This document shows, one piece after another, positions 55,231-64,000 of a stretch of DNA of 64,000 nt. How positions within the stretch are numbered: the stretch's first letter is position 1; each line of letters begins with the position of its first letter. The stretch is from Pogonophryne albipinna (taxonomy: Eukaryota > Chordata > Actinopteri > Perciformes > Artedidraconidae): positions 569,764 through 633,763 of the forward strand of contig JAPTMU010000061.1 of assembly GCA_028583405.1 (NCBI GenBank). The letters run 5' to 3'. A program made the translations under genes and the position numbers. Below the pieces are notes generated by a model, which was not told the DNA's origin, ran no database searches, and saw nothing but the letters and a program-made list of their open reading frames with translations.

Positions 55231-58125
55231 ATGGAGGAAATAACACAAAAAACTGATGCCCAAAAACAGGACAATGGACGAAAAGAACAAAAGGGATTCC
55301 AAGTTGTCGTTGTGCGTGAGTTTGAGCTGGCAGACAAAGCAGAGATACATCGGATCTTTTCTGAAGGGCTGATGGAGAGGGTAGTGGACGCCGCTTTCCG
55401 AGGCTTGAGATATCACCCAGAAAGTCTCCTGCTGTATACTGCTTTGACAGGTAATATGAAGACATAAATGAAGTGCTTTTGCTTTGTCTTTCAAAAGGAA
55501 CACTTTTGTGTACACAAACACTCAGCATTTCTTCCTTTTTTACCCTTTTTATTTGTATGTAACTTTCAAATTAATTTATGTTTTCTTGTTGCTTTCTGTT
55601 GTATAATTATCTTGTCATTCCAATATGTAGGCCACAATTTGACCAAGAAAGTTAAAATTCTACAACTTGACATTTTCTTTACATCCATACATCTTTTCAA
55701 TATCTTTCCTCTGGCAGTTGTCTGTTTTGTCTGCACCATGTGTTGGTGGGTGATAGGACTCCTCCCTGCATTAGTGCTCTGTGGCCGCTACTTCTACAGC
55801 AGACGTGCGATCCTTGAGTACCTGGAGGACGCTATGAGCGGAGACATGGGCGACATGGAGGGATTTTACATGAAATCACCAGGTATTGTTTTCTTGTATC
55901 ATTTTTTTTTTATTTCACGTACATGTATCAAGTGGTAACCACAAACTTCTATAGCATATCTGTTACAATACTTTTAGTTTCCATTTCATCAAATGAGGAA
56001 GGGAGAATAATACAATTTCTGCACTGGAGAGTTGTATTTCTGTAATTTATTACAGCCAGAGTTGTGCATTTAAATACCTTGTCATAATTTAGGAATAAAA
56101 GTGCAAAATGTAAGCTGAGATACTGTTCAACCTTATTGTGTTCTTACTAGCATGATTATCCTACCAGGCAAGGGCCAAGAGGTTGCATGTATCAGGGGCC
56201 TGATTGCCTTCCCTATACCAAATGACATACAATTACTACACAATAAACTCACAACGTCTCTGCAAAACAACCACAAAGAGAGACAAAATGACTTCGAAGA
56301 AACAAACAAAAAACACTGTGAAATGCGTTATGTCTTCAACGAAACACAAAGCAACCAAAAGAGGCTGAGTAACGAGAGTAATACAGTTTATGAGTCAGGC
56401 TCCTTTGTATAAAAGATGGTGTGGCCTTTTGCTTGTCTGTGCCCCAGGGCCTGTAAAGCTGGTAGTTGTGTTGCTTATTGAACATTTTAGTGGGAAAATG
56501 TTTCTATCAAGTTGCTACAAAGCAGTGATAATGGACACAAAACAATTACTTTACTATGCCACTCACTTAAAGGTGGGGTAGGTACATTTGAGAAACCGGC
56601 TCGAGATACACTTTTTGCTATTTTCCATGGAATGCTCTTAACATCCCGATAGCAATGAATATCTGAAGTGCTTTGACAATAAATCCATAAAAAAATGTCA
56701 TCTGTGGAAGCCGTAGGACTGTAAAAAGCACGACCAATTATTTTAGCCGGCCGGCTAAAATAACTGGATGGCTTACCTGCCTGTCAGCCTTCCATCTGTA
56801 CACAAACTTATCTCGTGCCCTCATTGGTCATGTGCGCATTCGTGTGTATTGGAGGAGGGGCTCTGTAAGGAAGTGGCAGATTTTCTCCGGTTGTGTATTT
56901 TCAAATTCTAGCGATCTCGAGCCGGTTTCTCAAACTTACCTACCCCACCTTTAATGTAACATTATGGTCACAATATATTAGTAGCAAGTTGGTCTATTAT
57001 TTGTTCTTTATATTTTGTTTTCAATAAATAGTTTATTGATATATATATATATACATTTTATAATGTTAATATATATTTATATTTAAGGTGTATTTGCTAT
57101 GATCTATCTTTAGTGTTTCCTGTTTCATTTTGAAAAGGTTCTCTCACCCTGTGTGATATCTGTTTTTACTTCCTGTCTTTGTATTTTCCCGCCCTTTTTG
57201 TGCTTGTTTGACCCGTCCTGATTGTTTCCACCTATGTATAATCACCCTGCCGCCCTTTGCGTTTTGTGCCTACCCTTTCCAGCTGTGTCTTGTCAATGTT
57301 ATTAGTCCTGTCTGAGTACATGCATTTATTGTCCTGTCCTTGTTCCTGATGTGGTCAGTCTGTCTGTATTTGTCCCTGGCTGATTCCTTGCATTGCTGCC
57401 CTTGTTCCTTGTGCCATCCCTGTATATCTTTCAATTCATTTGGATACTTTTGCTTGTATTTCCTTCCTGGTTCCTCAGTGCTTTTGTGTTTTCCAATTTG
57501 TGTTACCAACTTGAGTTCATTAAAGCTCACTTTTGGTTTTGAATACCTACCACCATTGTGTCTCTGCTTTAGGGTCTAATCTGCCAAAAATGTGGGTTAT
57601 TTTATTTCTTCAATCATGTGCAATGCCTTGTTAATATGCTGCTGCTATTACATTTTTAGCAGTTCAACAAGAGCATCTAACCTAATTATTGGAGATGCCA
57701 ATGTTCCTTGATGCTGTGAAATTAAGTTATAAACTGTCTCATCTATGTCACTTTCCTTGGCCCCCACCTTAGTCTCCTGTCTGTGGGTAGCAGAGCTGGA
57801 GGGCAAAGTGGTGGGTATGGTCGCAGCAGTGGACCAGAAGCAGCCAGGGGGGGCCATCATGCTGCAACGGATGTCTGTTGACTGGAGATGTCGTCGGTGT
57901 GGAGTCGGTGTGGCGCTGGGAAGGAAGGTTCTGGAGTTCGCTGTCACTCATGGATACTCCAGGGTTGCCTTGGGAACCACAGCCTACTCGCCTGCTGTCC
58001 ACAAGCTCTACCTGCGTCTGGGCTTCCGCTGTGTGGGGGTCACTATCGAGAAAGCCATACCTGGTGCAATTGGTCCTTACTTGGACAGATTTTCTACAGG
58101 GTTTACCTTCATCAATATATCCTAG
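55231..58125 (+). CDS. nat8l: NAT8L-like N-acetyltransferase, three exons
   Basis: Exons 55231-55450, 55718-55882 and 57773-58125, all with GT/AG borders and matching phases, give 245 aa. Exon 1 has VVVREFELADKAEIHRIFSE and MERVVDAAFRGLRYHPESLL. Exon 2 supplies a hydrophobic membrane segment (residues ~74-96) and RRAILEYLEDAMSGDMGDME. Exon 3 is the GNAT core with the acetyl-CoA loop RRCGVGVALG (169-178) and VALGTTAYSPAVHKLYLRLG. This order matches NAT8L, the ER-associated enzyme that makes N-acetylaspartate from aspartate and acetyl-CoA; the whole camello/NAT8 family shares the fold. Sequence divergence and the shortened C-terminus suggest a teleost paralog, so the substrate is inferred. AATAAA at 58183-58188. 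It marks the edge of the histone region. Confidence 0.82.
56567..56954. mobile_element. TTAA-flanked MITE, copy 2, in NAT8L-like intron 2
   Basis: TTAA at 56567-56570 and 56951-56954 encloses TIRs aggtggggtaggtacattt… and the complementary …acttacctaccccacct. The left subterminal region also repeats in inverse orientation (gagaaaccggctcgag). piggyBac-type by its TTAA flanks. The shorter, uninterrupted form of the copy at 12738. Confidence 0.85.
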
Positions 58126-58189
58126 ATGTTCAAAATAACGGCATCACTTCAAATAAACAAAATTAAATTGGAAGGAATGTAAAATAAAG

Positions 58190-59219
58190 AGATGTTTCAG
58201 TCTGTTTGAAAGCTTATCTCAGTAACTACTGTTAGAAATTAAAATCAATGTTTTGATAGCATAATGAACCATAAAAATACCATCAGTTTAAAAGCTGTTT
58301 TATACTGAAAAAACAGAAGTTCCTGTGCACAACCAGTTGTAAGCTTTTATTCTGAAAATCCTTCATCTCCGGTTAGCATTTAGCATGAGGCTAATATACC
58401 ATTTACTATAGAGGTGAATTTAGCAGCGAGATGATGTTGCACACCGAAACCTACTGATTTCAACACTACAACTACAGATGTCGAGATATTATTATTGTTG
58501 TTGAATATTAAATGAAGGTACAGTTTATTTGAGTACGTTATTGTTTACAGATGTGGGTAGCATGTGACAACTTCCGGAACGACCAGAAACCAAACTGCTG
58601 TGAACTATTTCCTGTATTTTTTGGAGTATTGATTACAGCGGTTAGAATGTGTTAAATGAAAAGTCATGAAAGAGTTAAGGAAGAGAAAAGCTGTGTTTAG
58701 ATATATATTGAATGTACAATGTCTGTATCCTCTGATATGCGAAACAACGGACATTAAGACGTGGAGAGCCGGCCCGCAGGGAGGAGCCAGCAGAGGATAT
58801 ATAAACAGCGGGACCTGGGGGGTCCGGCCTCTTTCTTCACGGCCAGCACAGGGAGAGGAAGCTGCAGCCTTTCTCTCCTGACCGAACAAATATTCTGTTT
58901 GTAACATAACCGCGCCTTTATTTTTAATTAAAGTACCAATTTGACCCCATCTCAGAGACTCCATTTAGTCTCCTTTTTTAAGCTTCTCTCCTGGACGCGA
59001 GAATAACCAACACAGATAACACTACCCATTATAAACTTGTATGACATTTTCTATGCAAGAAATGCAGCACTGAATAATTATAATATCAAAATCAGTACCC
59101 ATAATTGAACTGTGCAGATTTACATCAATGAACACTGCAGCAGATTCAAAAGGTGCCAATTTTCTTTTACTCTGTTATTATTTTTCCCCTTTGTTCTGCA
59201 TCATTGGTTGTTCACATTC
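58190..59219. other. Spacer with a possible solo LTR (about 58649-59012)
   Basis: The segment from tgtgttaaatgaa to aaccaacaca contains TATATAA (about 58797), GC-rich sequence, then attaaagtacc, an LTR-like promoter/poly(A) layout. No second LTR, primer site or clear target duplication is seen, so this is tentative. Confidence 0.3.
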
Positions 59220-59436
59220 CTTGCACTTCGAGCAATAAAATTGCTAACAAAGCACTTATATACTAATAAAGGACTGGCTTACCTAAAGCCAGTTGAGTAG
59301 CACTTGGAATGTTTTTGCTCTATGAAACCTGATGTACTTTTATGTTTCTGTTTTCTTCAAGGTTGTATCTTCTTGGTCGAATGCACTTATTGTAAGTCGC
59401 TTTGGATAAAAGCGTCAGCTAAATGCAATGTAATGT
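59220..59436 (+). mobile_element. L2 LINE 3' fragment
   Basis: Closely matches the 3' end of the L2 at 41103-41340: cttatatactaataaaggac, aagccagttgagtagcactt and ttgtaagtcgctttggataa. It is 5'-truncated, and the tail is short (tgcaatgtaatg). Confidence 0.85.
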
Positions 59437-61429
59437 TAAAAGAGAAAGTAATCTTTGCCTAGCTCTCTGAGGCTATAAATAAACACAACACAAAAACACT
59501 TTATCTCACTTCCTACTTTCTCTTAAAGCGCAGCTGAACAACTTATAGTGGAGGCCAGCATGGTAGACTTTTACATAGGTTTACCTGTCACATTCCAACA
59601 GTATATACCTGATTGACTGGTTAACGACCGCTGTATTCGTCTGCCTGTATTGTTTTTGTGTTCATTTTAACGTTGTTCATGCTATGTTTATTTTATCTGC
59701 TTTTCTTTTTAATGACTGATTTAAATGCCATTTTCTTAATGTCTTTCATTTTTTGTAAAGCACTTTGAATTGCCTTGTGTTGAAAAGTGCTATATAAATA
59801 AACTTGCCTTGCCTTGCCTTGCCCTCTTGGCCAAGTCGCTCTTGAAAAAGAGATTTAATCTCAATTAGACTTTTACCTGGTTAAATAAAGGATACATAAC
59901 CTTACGTGTTGAAAATGCTATTTTCTTCACTGGAACTGGAAAGTCAAACCATTTTCTTTAAAAAACGATTCACCTTCTCTGCTTGACATAAAAAAATCTT
60001 AGTGAAAGCATTTTTTCACTGACTAAGAAGGTTGGAGCTTTGGGTTAGGGTTAGGGTTAATTTAACCCCCTACCTCTGTGACCTCATTCAACAACACACT
60101 CCCACCCGTCGCCTCCCTAACTTGTGTTTCCCTAAAACTGTACTTGTAGAGAAACAAACCTACACTATGTCCACAAGCTTCTCAAGCAGCGAAACAAGCA
60201 TTACATTAAATAAAAGTGAAACATTTTAAATATAATTTTAGGCCCGTTAAAAACGTAGCTAAGGCCCTGCATTAAACTGCGGAGTGGCGTTCACAGACCG
60301 CGGCTCACACAGCTGCAGAGAGACCGAGCTGTCCCAGCACCTGAAGGTGGATCAGCTTCCCCTGGGAGCATTTCCCCTTCCATTAGTTTTTTTTTTTACT
60401 AAGGACGAGAGCTTGAAACAAAATATTAATAAAACGCTGCCGTTTGAATCGATAGCGTTTAACAGACGGTCGCTGTTTGGGACGTTACATTACAAAATAC
60501 TACACAGACAGCGGTAGCTGGGAGGTCGATCACTTTGCTAAACTATGGTAGGCCTACTATTAAATCCACATAAATTACACATCACAGCAATGAGGCCAGA
60601 TCAATTAAACCAAGATACATCCGTTATCGTCAAATTGGGTCTAAACACAGCTGCCTGTGTGCGCTTGATAAATACTTTCTGATGTTATATTTATGATATG
60701 CTACTTATCAGCTACATGGCCCTAACGTGTAAAGTTATACAAGCATTTGTACCAGTGCTTTTCACAAGTAAACTCTTGCAGGCCAGAGTAACTGGAGTGA
60801 GTCAACAACAACACAAAGACATATCTGAGAAGTGATCAGGATGAACAGAAAGAGGAAAAGGAAAAGAGAGTACACTGAAGAGACCAGGAGGGTCAGAGCA
60901 GGAGGAAGAGGAGGAGATGAAGACATTAGTGAAGAAGAAGAAATGTATGTGAGGAATAAAGAGGGACAGAGGCAGGGATCAGGAGGCAGATGAAACTTCA
61001 GCTGGACCACATGGTATGTTCTTATTCTGCTTGCATACATATTCCATCACAGCAGCACCATCTAGCAGCTCTTAGTATTGAAAAATATTTATTGAAATGT
61101 GTTGCTGCACAGGTCACCTTTTGCTCTCTGAAGAGATGGGTAATGTCATTTGTGTACTTAATTATAACTAAGTACTTTGACTGTAAGCAGAATTCTGAGT
61201 ATTCTCTGAATCGGGTGCCTTTTGGGTCTTTACATCTTTGAAAAATGAAACTAAAATGTTTGGTCATAACATCTGGTAGTGGACTAGTTACATTTCCCCA
61301 CCTCAGGCACAAAGTATACATAATTACTAGGAATTTCCTTGAACAAATGTAACAGGGTTGAAGTTTTTGACAAAAAGTAGCCATGAGACCTTCTCTAGCT
61401 AAGATATGGCACCACATGGAAGTCAAGGA
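59437..61429. other. Spacer with LINE-type tail
   Basis: A LINE-like 3' tail with (cttgc)n is at about 59750-59825. The rest has no recognised gene. A 50-codon Arg/Glu-rich ORF at 60841-60993 is noted but not called. Confidence 0.4.
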
Positions 61430-61439
61430 CTTATGTATA

Positions 61440-62660
61440 CAAGGCAAAAACCCAGCAGCAGCCTGGTCCTCCTTCAGTCACCCAGCAGCGGCAGCCCAGC
61501 AGAAACCTGGTCCTGTACTACGTCCAGCCACCCAGCAGCAGCCTGGCCCTCCTTCAGTCACCCAGCAGCAGCCTGGTCCTGGTCCTGGTCCTCCTTCAGT
61601 CACCCAGCAGCAGCCTGGTCCTCCTTCAGTCACCCAGCAGCAGCCCGTCCTTCAGCCCAGCAGCAGCCTGGTCCTGATCCTTCAGCCCAGCAGCAGCCTG
61701 GTCCTCGTCCTTCAGCCCAGCAGCAGCCTGGTCCTCGTCCTTCAGCCCAGCAGCAGCCTGGTCCTCGTCCTTCAGCCCAGCAGCAGCCTGGTCCTGATCC
61801 TTCAGCCCAGCAGCGGCCTGATCCTCGTTCTTCAGCCCAGCAGCAGCCTGGTCCTGATCCTTCAGCCCAGCAGCGGCCTGGTCCTCGTTCTTCAGCCCAG
61901 CAGCAGCCTGGTCCTCCTTCAGTCACCCAGCAGCAGCAGCCCAGCAGAAACCTGGTCCTGTACTACGTCCAGCCACCCAGCAGCAGCCTGGCCCTCCTTC
62001 AGTCACCCAGCAGCAGCCTGGTCCTCCTTCAGTCACCCAACAGCAGCCCCGTCCTTCAGCCCAGCAGCAGTCTGGTCCTCGCCCTTCAGCCCAGCAGCAG
62101 CCTGGTCCTGATCCTTCAGCCCAGCAGCAGCCTGGTCCTCGTCCTTCAGCCCAGCAGCAGCCTGGTCCTGGTCCTTCAGCCCAGCAGCAGCCTGGTCCTC
62201 GTCCTTCAGCCCAGCAGCAGCCTGGTCCTCGTCCTTCAGCCCAGCAGCAGCCTGGTCCTGATCCTTCAGCCCAGCAGCGGCCTGGTCCTCGTTCTTCAGC
62301 CCAGCAGCAGCCTGGTCCTGATCCTTCAGCCCAGCAGCGGCCTGGTCCTCGTTCTTCAGCCCAGCAGCAGCCTGGTCCTGGTCCTGGTCCTCACCCAGCA
62401 GCCCAGCAGCAGCCTGATCCTGGTCCTGGTCCTCACCCAGCAGCCCAGCAGCAGCCTGGTCCTCGTCCTTCAGCCCAGCAGCAGCCTGGTCCTGGTCCTG
62501 GTCCTCACCCAGCAGCCCAGCAGCAGCCTGGTCCTGGTCCTCACCCAGCAGCCCAGCAGCAGCCTGGTCCTGGTCCTGGTCCTCACCCAGCAGCCCAGCA
62601 GCAGCCTGGTCCTGGTCCTGGTCCTCACCCAGCAGCCCAGCAGCAGCCTGGTCGTCGTCC
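61440..62660 (+). repeat. ~30-bp minisatellite in LINE ORF1 tail
   Basis: About 35-40 units around cagcccagcagcagcctggt + cctcgtcctt, coding SAQQQPGPRP in the ORF1 frame. About three times longer than the equivalent tract in copy B (26120-26510). Variants such as tcacccagcag and ggtcctggtcct give local higher-order blocks; a segment near 61437-61580 recurs at about 61900-62040. Single-base differences (cagcccgtcc vs cagccccgtcc) shift frames between blocks. Confidence 0.92.
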
Positions 62661-63057
62661 TGCCAGCAAGGATCTCCCTCTCCCTGAAGATCAACAGCCT
62701 TTAACTCCTGAAGACGACTCTCCATCCCAGTCAGGTGAGGGTAGATTAACTATTGATAGTGATGTAGAGAGCGAGTACAGCTCTGAGAATGAGGTTGAAG
62801 ATGAGAAATATTATGAGAGTGTGAGCGAAAGCCCAGGATCTGACTCCAGCCCTGACAGCCTTACAGCTGGTCAGCGAGTCAGCATGCCCCTCTACTCGCC
62901 CCCTGAGAGCAAATCAGGGTCTTTTTCACCAACTCCGGAATTTCCAGACCCCCCGAGTGAGACTCAGGGGGAAGCCCCGTCTGAGGTCTCAAAGAAGAGA
63001 CCTGCAAGTAGAAACTTGAACCAAAATGAAAAACGGGCAAATGTAGATACATCATAG
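62661..63057 (+). pseudogene. Tx1-like LINE ORF1 C-terminal part (copy C)
   Basis: After the repeat tract the ORF1 frame continues as ASKDLPLPEDQQPLTPEDDS, an acidic Ser-rich section (DSDVESEYSSENEVEDEKYY) and SETQGEAPSEVSKKRPASRN to a stop at 63057. The N-terminal RNA-binding half with the zinc knuckles is missing in this copy, so ORF1 is not functional here. Confidence 0.75.
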
Positions 63058-63084
63058 TGATTTATTTTATAAACCAATATGAGC

Positions 63085-64000
63085 TTCTGAAATGTCGCTA
63101 CCTGGAATGTACGTGGTGTTCAGTCTAAAGACTTTCGAGAGAGGAAAATTAAATATTTATTAGACACTAATTGTGACTTCCTCTTTACGGATTAGACTGA
63201 ATACCACCAGTGATGTTGATGATGTGTGTAAACGGTGGCATAAAGGCAAAAGTATTATATCCATCGGAGAGAGTAGAGCTGACGGAGTTGGCATTTTCTT
63301 CAAAGAAAAAGACATCACTATTAGAAGAAGGGACATAATCCCAGGAAGGCTGCTTATGGTGGATTGTTTTTATAAAAATGAAAAATATCGACTTATTAAT
63401 ATTTATACTGCCCCTGAGGCAAAAAATAAGTTACAATTATTCAGAAAACTTAGAGAGCTATTAACAGTGGGTTATAAGATTATATTAGGTGGTGATTTTA
63501 ACACAGTAACAGAAGACATAGATAAGTGTAGTACAGCTGTTTTTAAACTGAGGGCGGAAGGAAAGCTGCTGAAAGAAATCTGCAGCGATGCAGGCCTAAT
63601 CGATGTCTGTCGCTCTCTGAATCCCGCTGGAATGGATTTCACGAGATATGACAAAACAACTAAAACCCGTATAGACAGGATTTATGTATCGAAACACTTC
63701 TCTGTAACCAACTACAAAACAATCTTTAATAACTTTTCAGATCATCTTTTGGTCCAAACGTCATTATCCTCCGGAGCCCCTTCCACTAGAGGCTTCTGGA
63801 AACTGAACACACAGTGCCTAAAAAATACTTGTGTCTCAACAGAACTAAAACTGGAAATACAAAAAATAATACAATTGAGATGTTTAACAAACTCTGACAT
63901 CAAATTATGGGAAACATTAAAAATGAGGTTAAAACGTTTTTTCAAATTTAACTGTAGAGCATTAAATAAAGCAAAACATATTAAATATGAATCAAACAAT
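63085..64000 (+). pseudogene. Tx1-like LINE ORF2 endonuclease domain (copy C), frameshifted
   Basis: Starts with NVATWNVRGVQSKDFRERKI (endonuclease N-terminal WNVRG). At about 63187-63196 a 5-nt loss relative to copy B destroys the MQELRL glutamate motif and introduces a stop. Afterwards the frame is open: DIIPGRLLMVDCFYKNEKYR, IILGGDFNTVTEDIDKC (GGDFN), FTRYDKTTKTRIDRIYVSKH and FSDHLLV (catalytic SDH). Its end lies beyond the window. Confidence 0.82.

Larger units (their letters stand above)
61430..64000 (+). mobile_element. Tx1-like LINE, copy C, extends beyond window
   Basis: Homology to copy B starts abruptly at about 61430 (tatacaaggcaaaaaccca), just after where the three zinc knuckles should be. 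The ORF1 repeat tail (to about 62660), the acidic C-terminus (to 63057) and the ORF2 endonuclease follow. The element continues past 64000, so RT and the 3' end are not visible. Confidence 0.87.

Noticed and set aside
60045..60060. Telomere-like ttagggttagggtt (also single ttaggg near 38046 and 1675)
   Set aside because: Only two to three units; too short to mean a telomeric fusion.
61440..62660. ~30-bp repeats resembling a CRISPR array or a mucin-like gene
   Set aside because: Contiguous tandem repeats without spacers, homologous to a LINE ORF1 tail.
61630..62725. Minus-strand ORFs of 98 and 230 codons over the LINE minisatellite
   Set aside because: Frame-open artefacts of the repeat; antisense to ORF1.

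Overview
The window comes from a bony fish, most likely a spiny-rayed (percomorph) teleost. It is a replication-dependent histone gene cluster heavily invaded by fish-type transposons. The histone genes are intronless. They have CCAAT and TATA promoters and a GGCTCTTTTAAGAGCC 3' stem-loop instead of a poly(A) signal. The mobile elements are of kinds known from fish genomes: L2/CR1-group and Tx1-like LINEs, a Gmr1-like gypsy element, hAT and TTAA-flanked MITEs, and L2 3' tails of repeated ATTAC. No histone H4 gene was found.

Layout. 0.2-5.3 kb: H2B, H3 and H2A, all on + and all intact. 6.7-9.7 kb: relics, namely a HECT ubiquitin-ligase fragment split by a MITE, an orphan H2B 3' end and a LINE scrap. 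10.5-19.9 kb: an intact H1 whose 3' flank holds a stack of insertions (LINE, then hAT, then a TTAA MITE and an LTR element with identical LTRs). 20.1-24.6 kb: a decayed Gmr1-like gypsy element with integrase upstream of reverse transcriptase. 24.6-27.7 kb: an H2A remnant fused to a Tx1-like LINE. 28.7-31.2 kb: a second H2B/H2A pair and an orphan H2A 3' end. 31.7-33.7 kb: nested DNA transposons. 35.2-38.5 kb: a second H2B-H3 unit, close to a copy of the first, followed by a Tx1-like LINE fused to an H2A pseudogene. 39.5-50.9 kb: two damaged H1 genes on the minus strand, separated by an L2 LINE and a CR1/L2-group LINE. 51-61 kb: repeats, a gypsy RT scrap and an intact three-exon NAT8L-like acetyltransferase gene (55.2-58.1 kb), the only recognisable complete non-histone gene. 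61.4-64.0 kb: a third Tx1-like LINE copy that runs off the window.

The histone proteins act together. H2A, H2B and H3 (with H4 from elsewhere) form nucleosomes and H1 binds linker DNA. Their shared stem-loop and downstream element imply coordinated S-phase mRNA processing by SLBP and U7 snRNP. The locus has grown by a direct duplication (H2B-H3 unit) and an inverted duplication (H1 and H2A/LINE segments). The paralogous copies serve as internal empty-site and filled-site controls that date several insertions.

The observations most worth a second look are these: Tx1-like LINE 3' ends fused to H2A at virtually the same codon in two places, one with an apparent ~2 kb target deletion; a pol-less LTR element with a 927-codon repeat ORF; unusual H2A and H3 residues shared by all copies; and a block conserved upstream of all three H1 genes. 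All calls come from reading the sequence; no database search was run.
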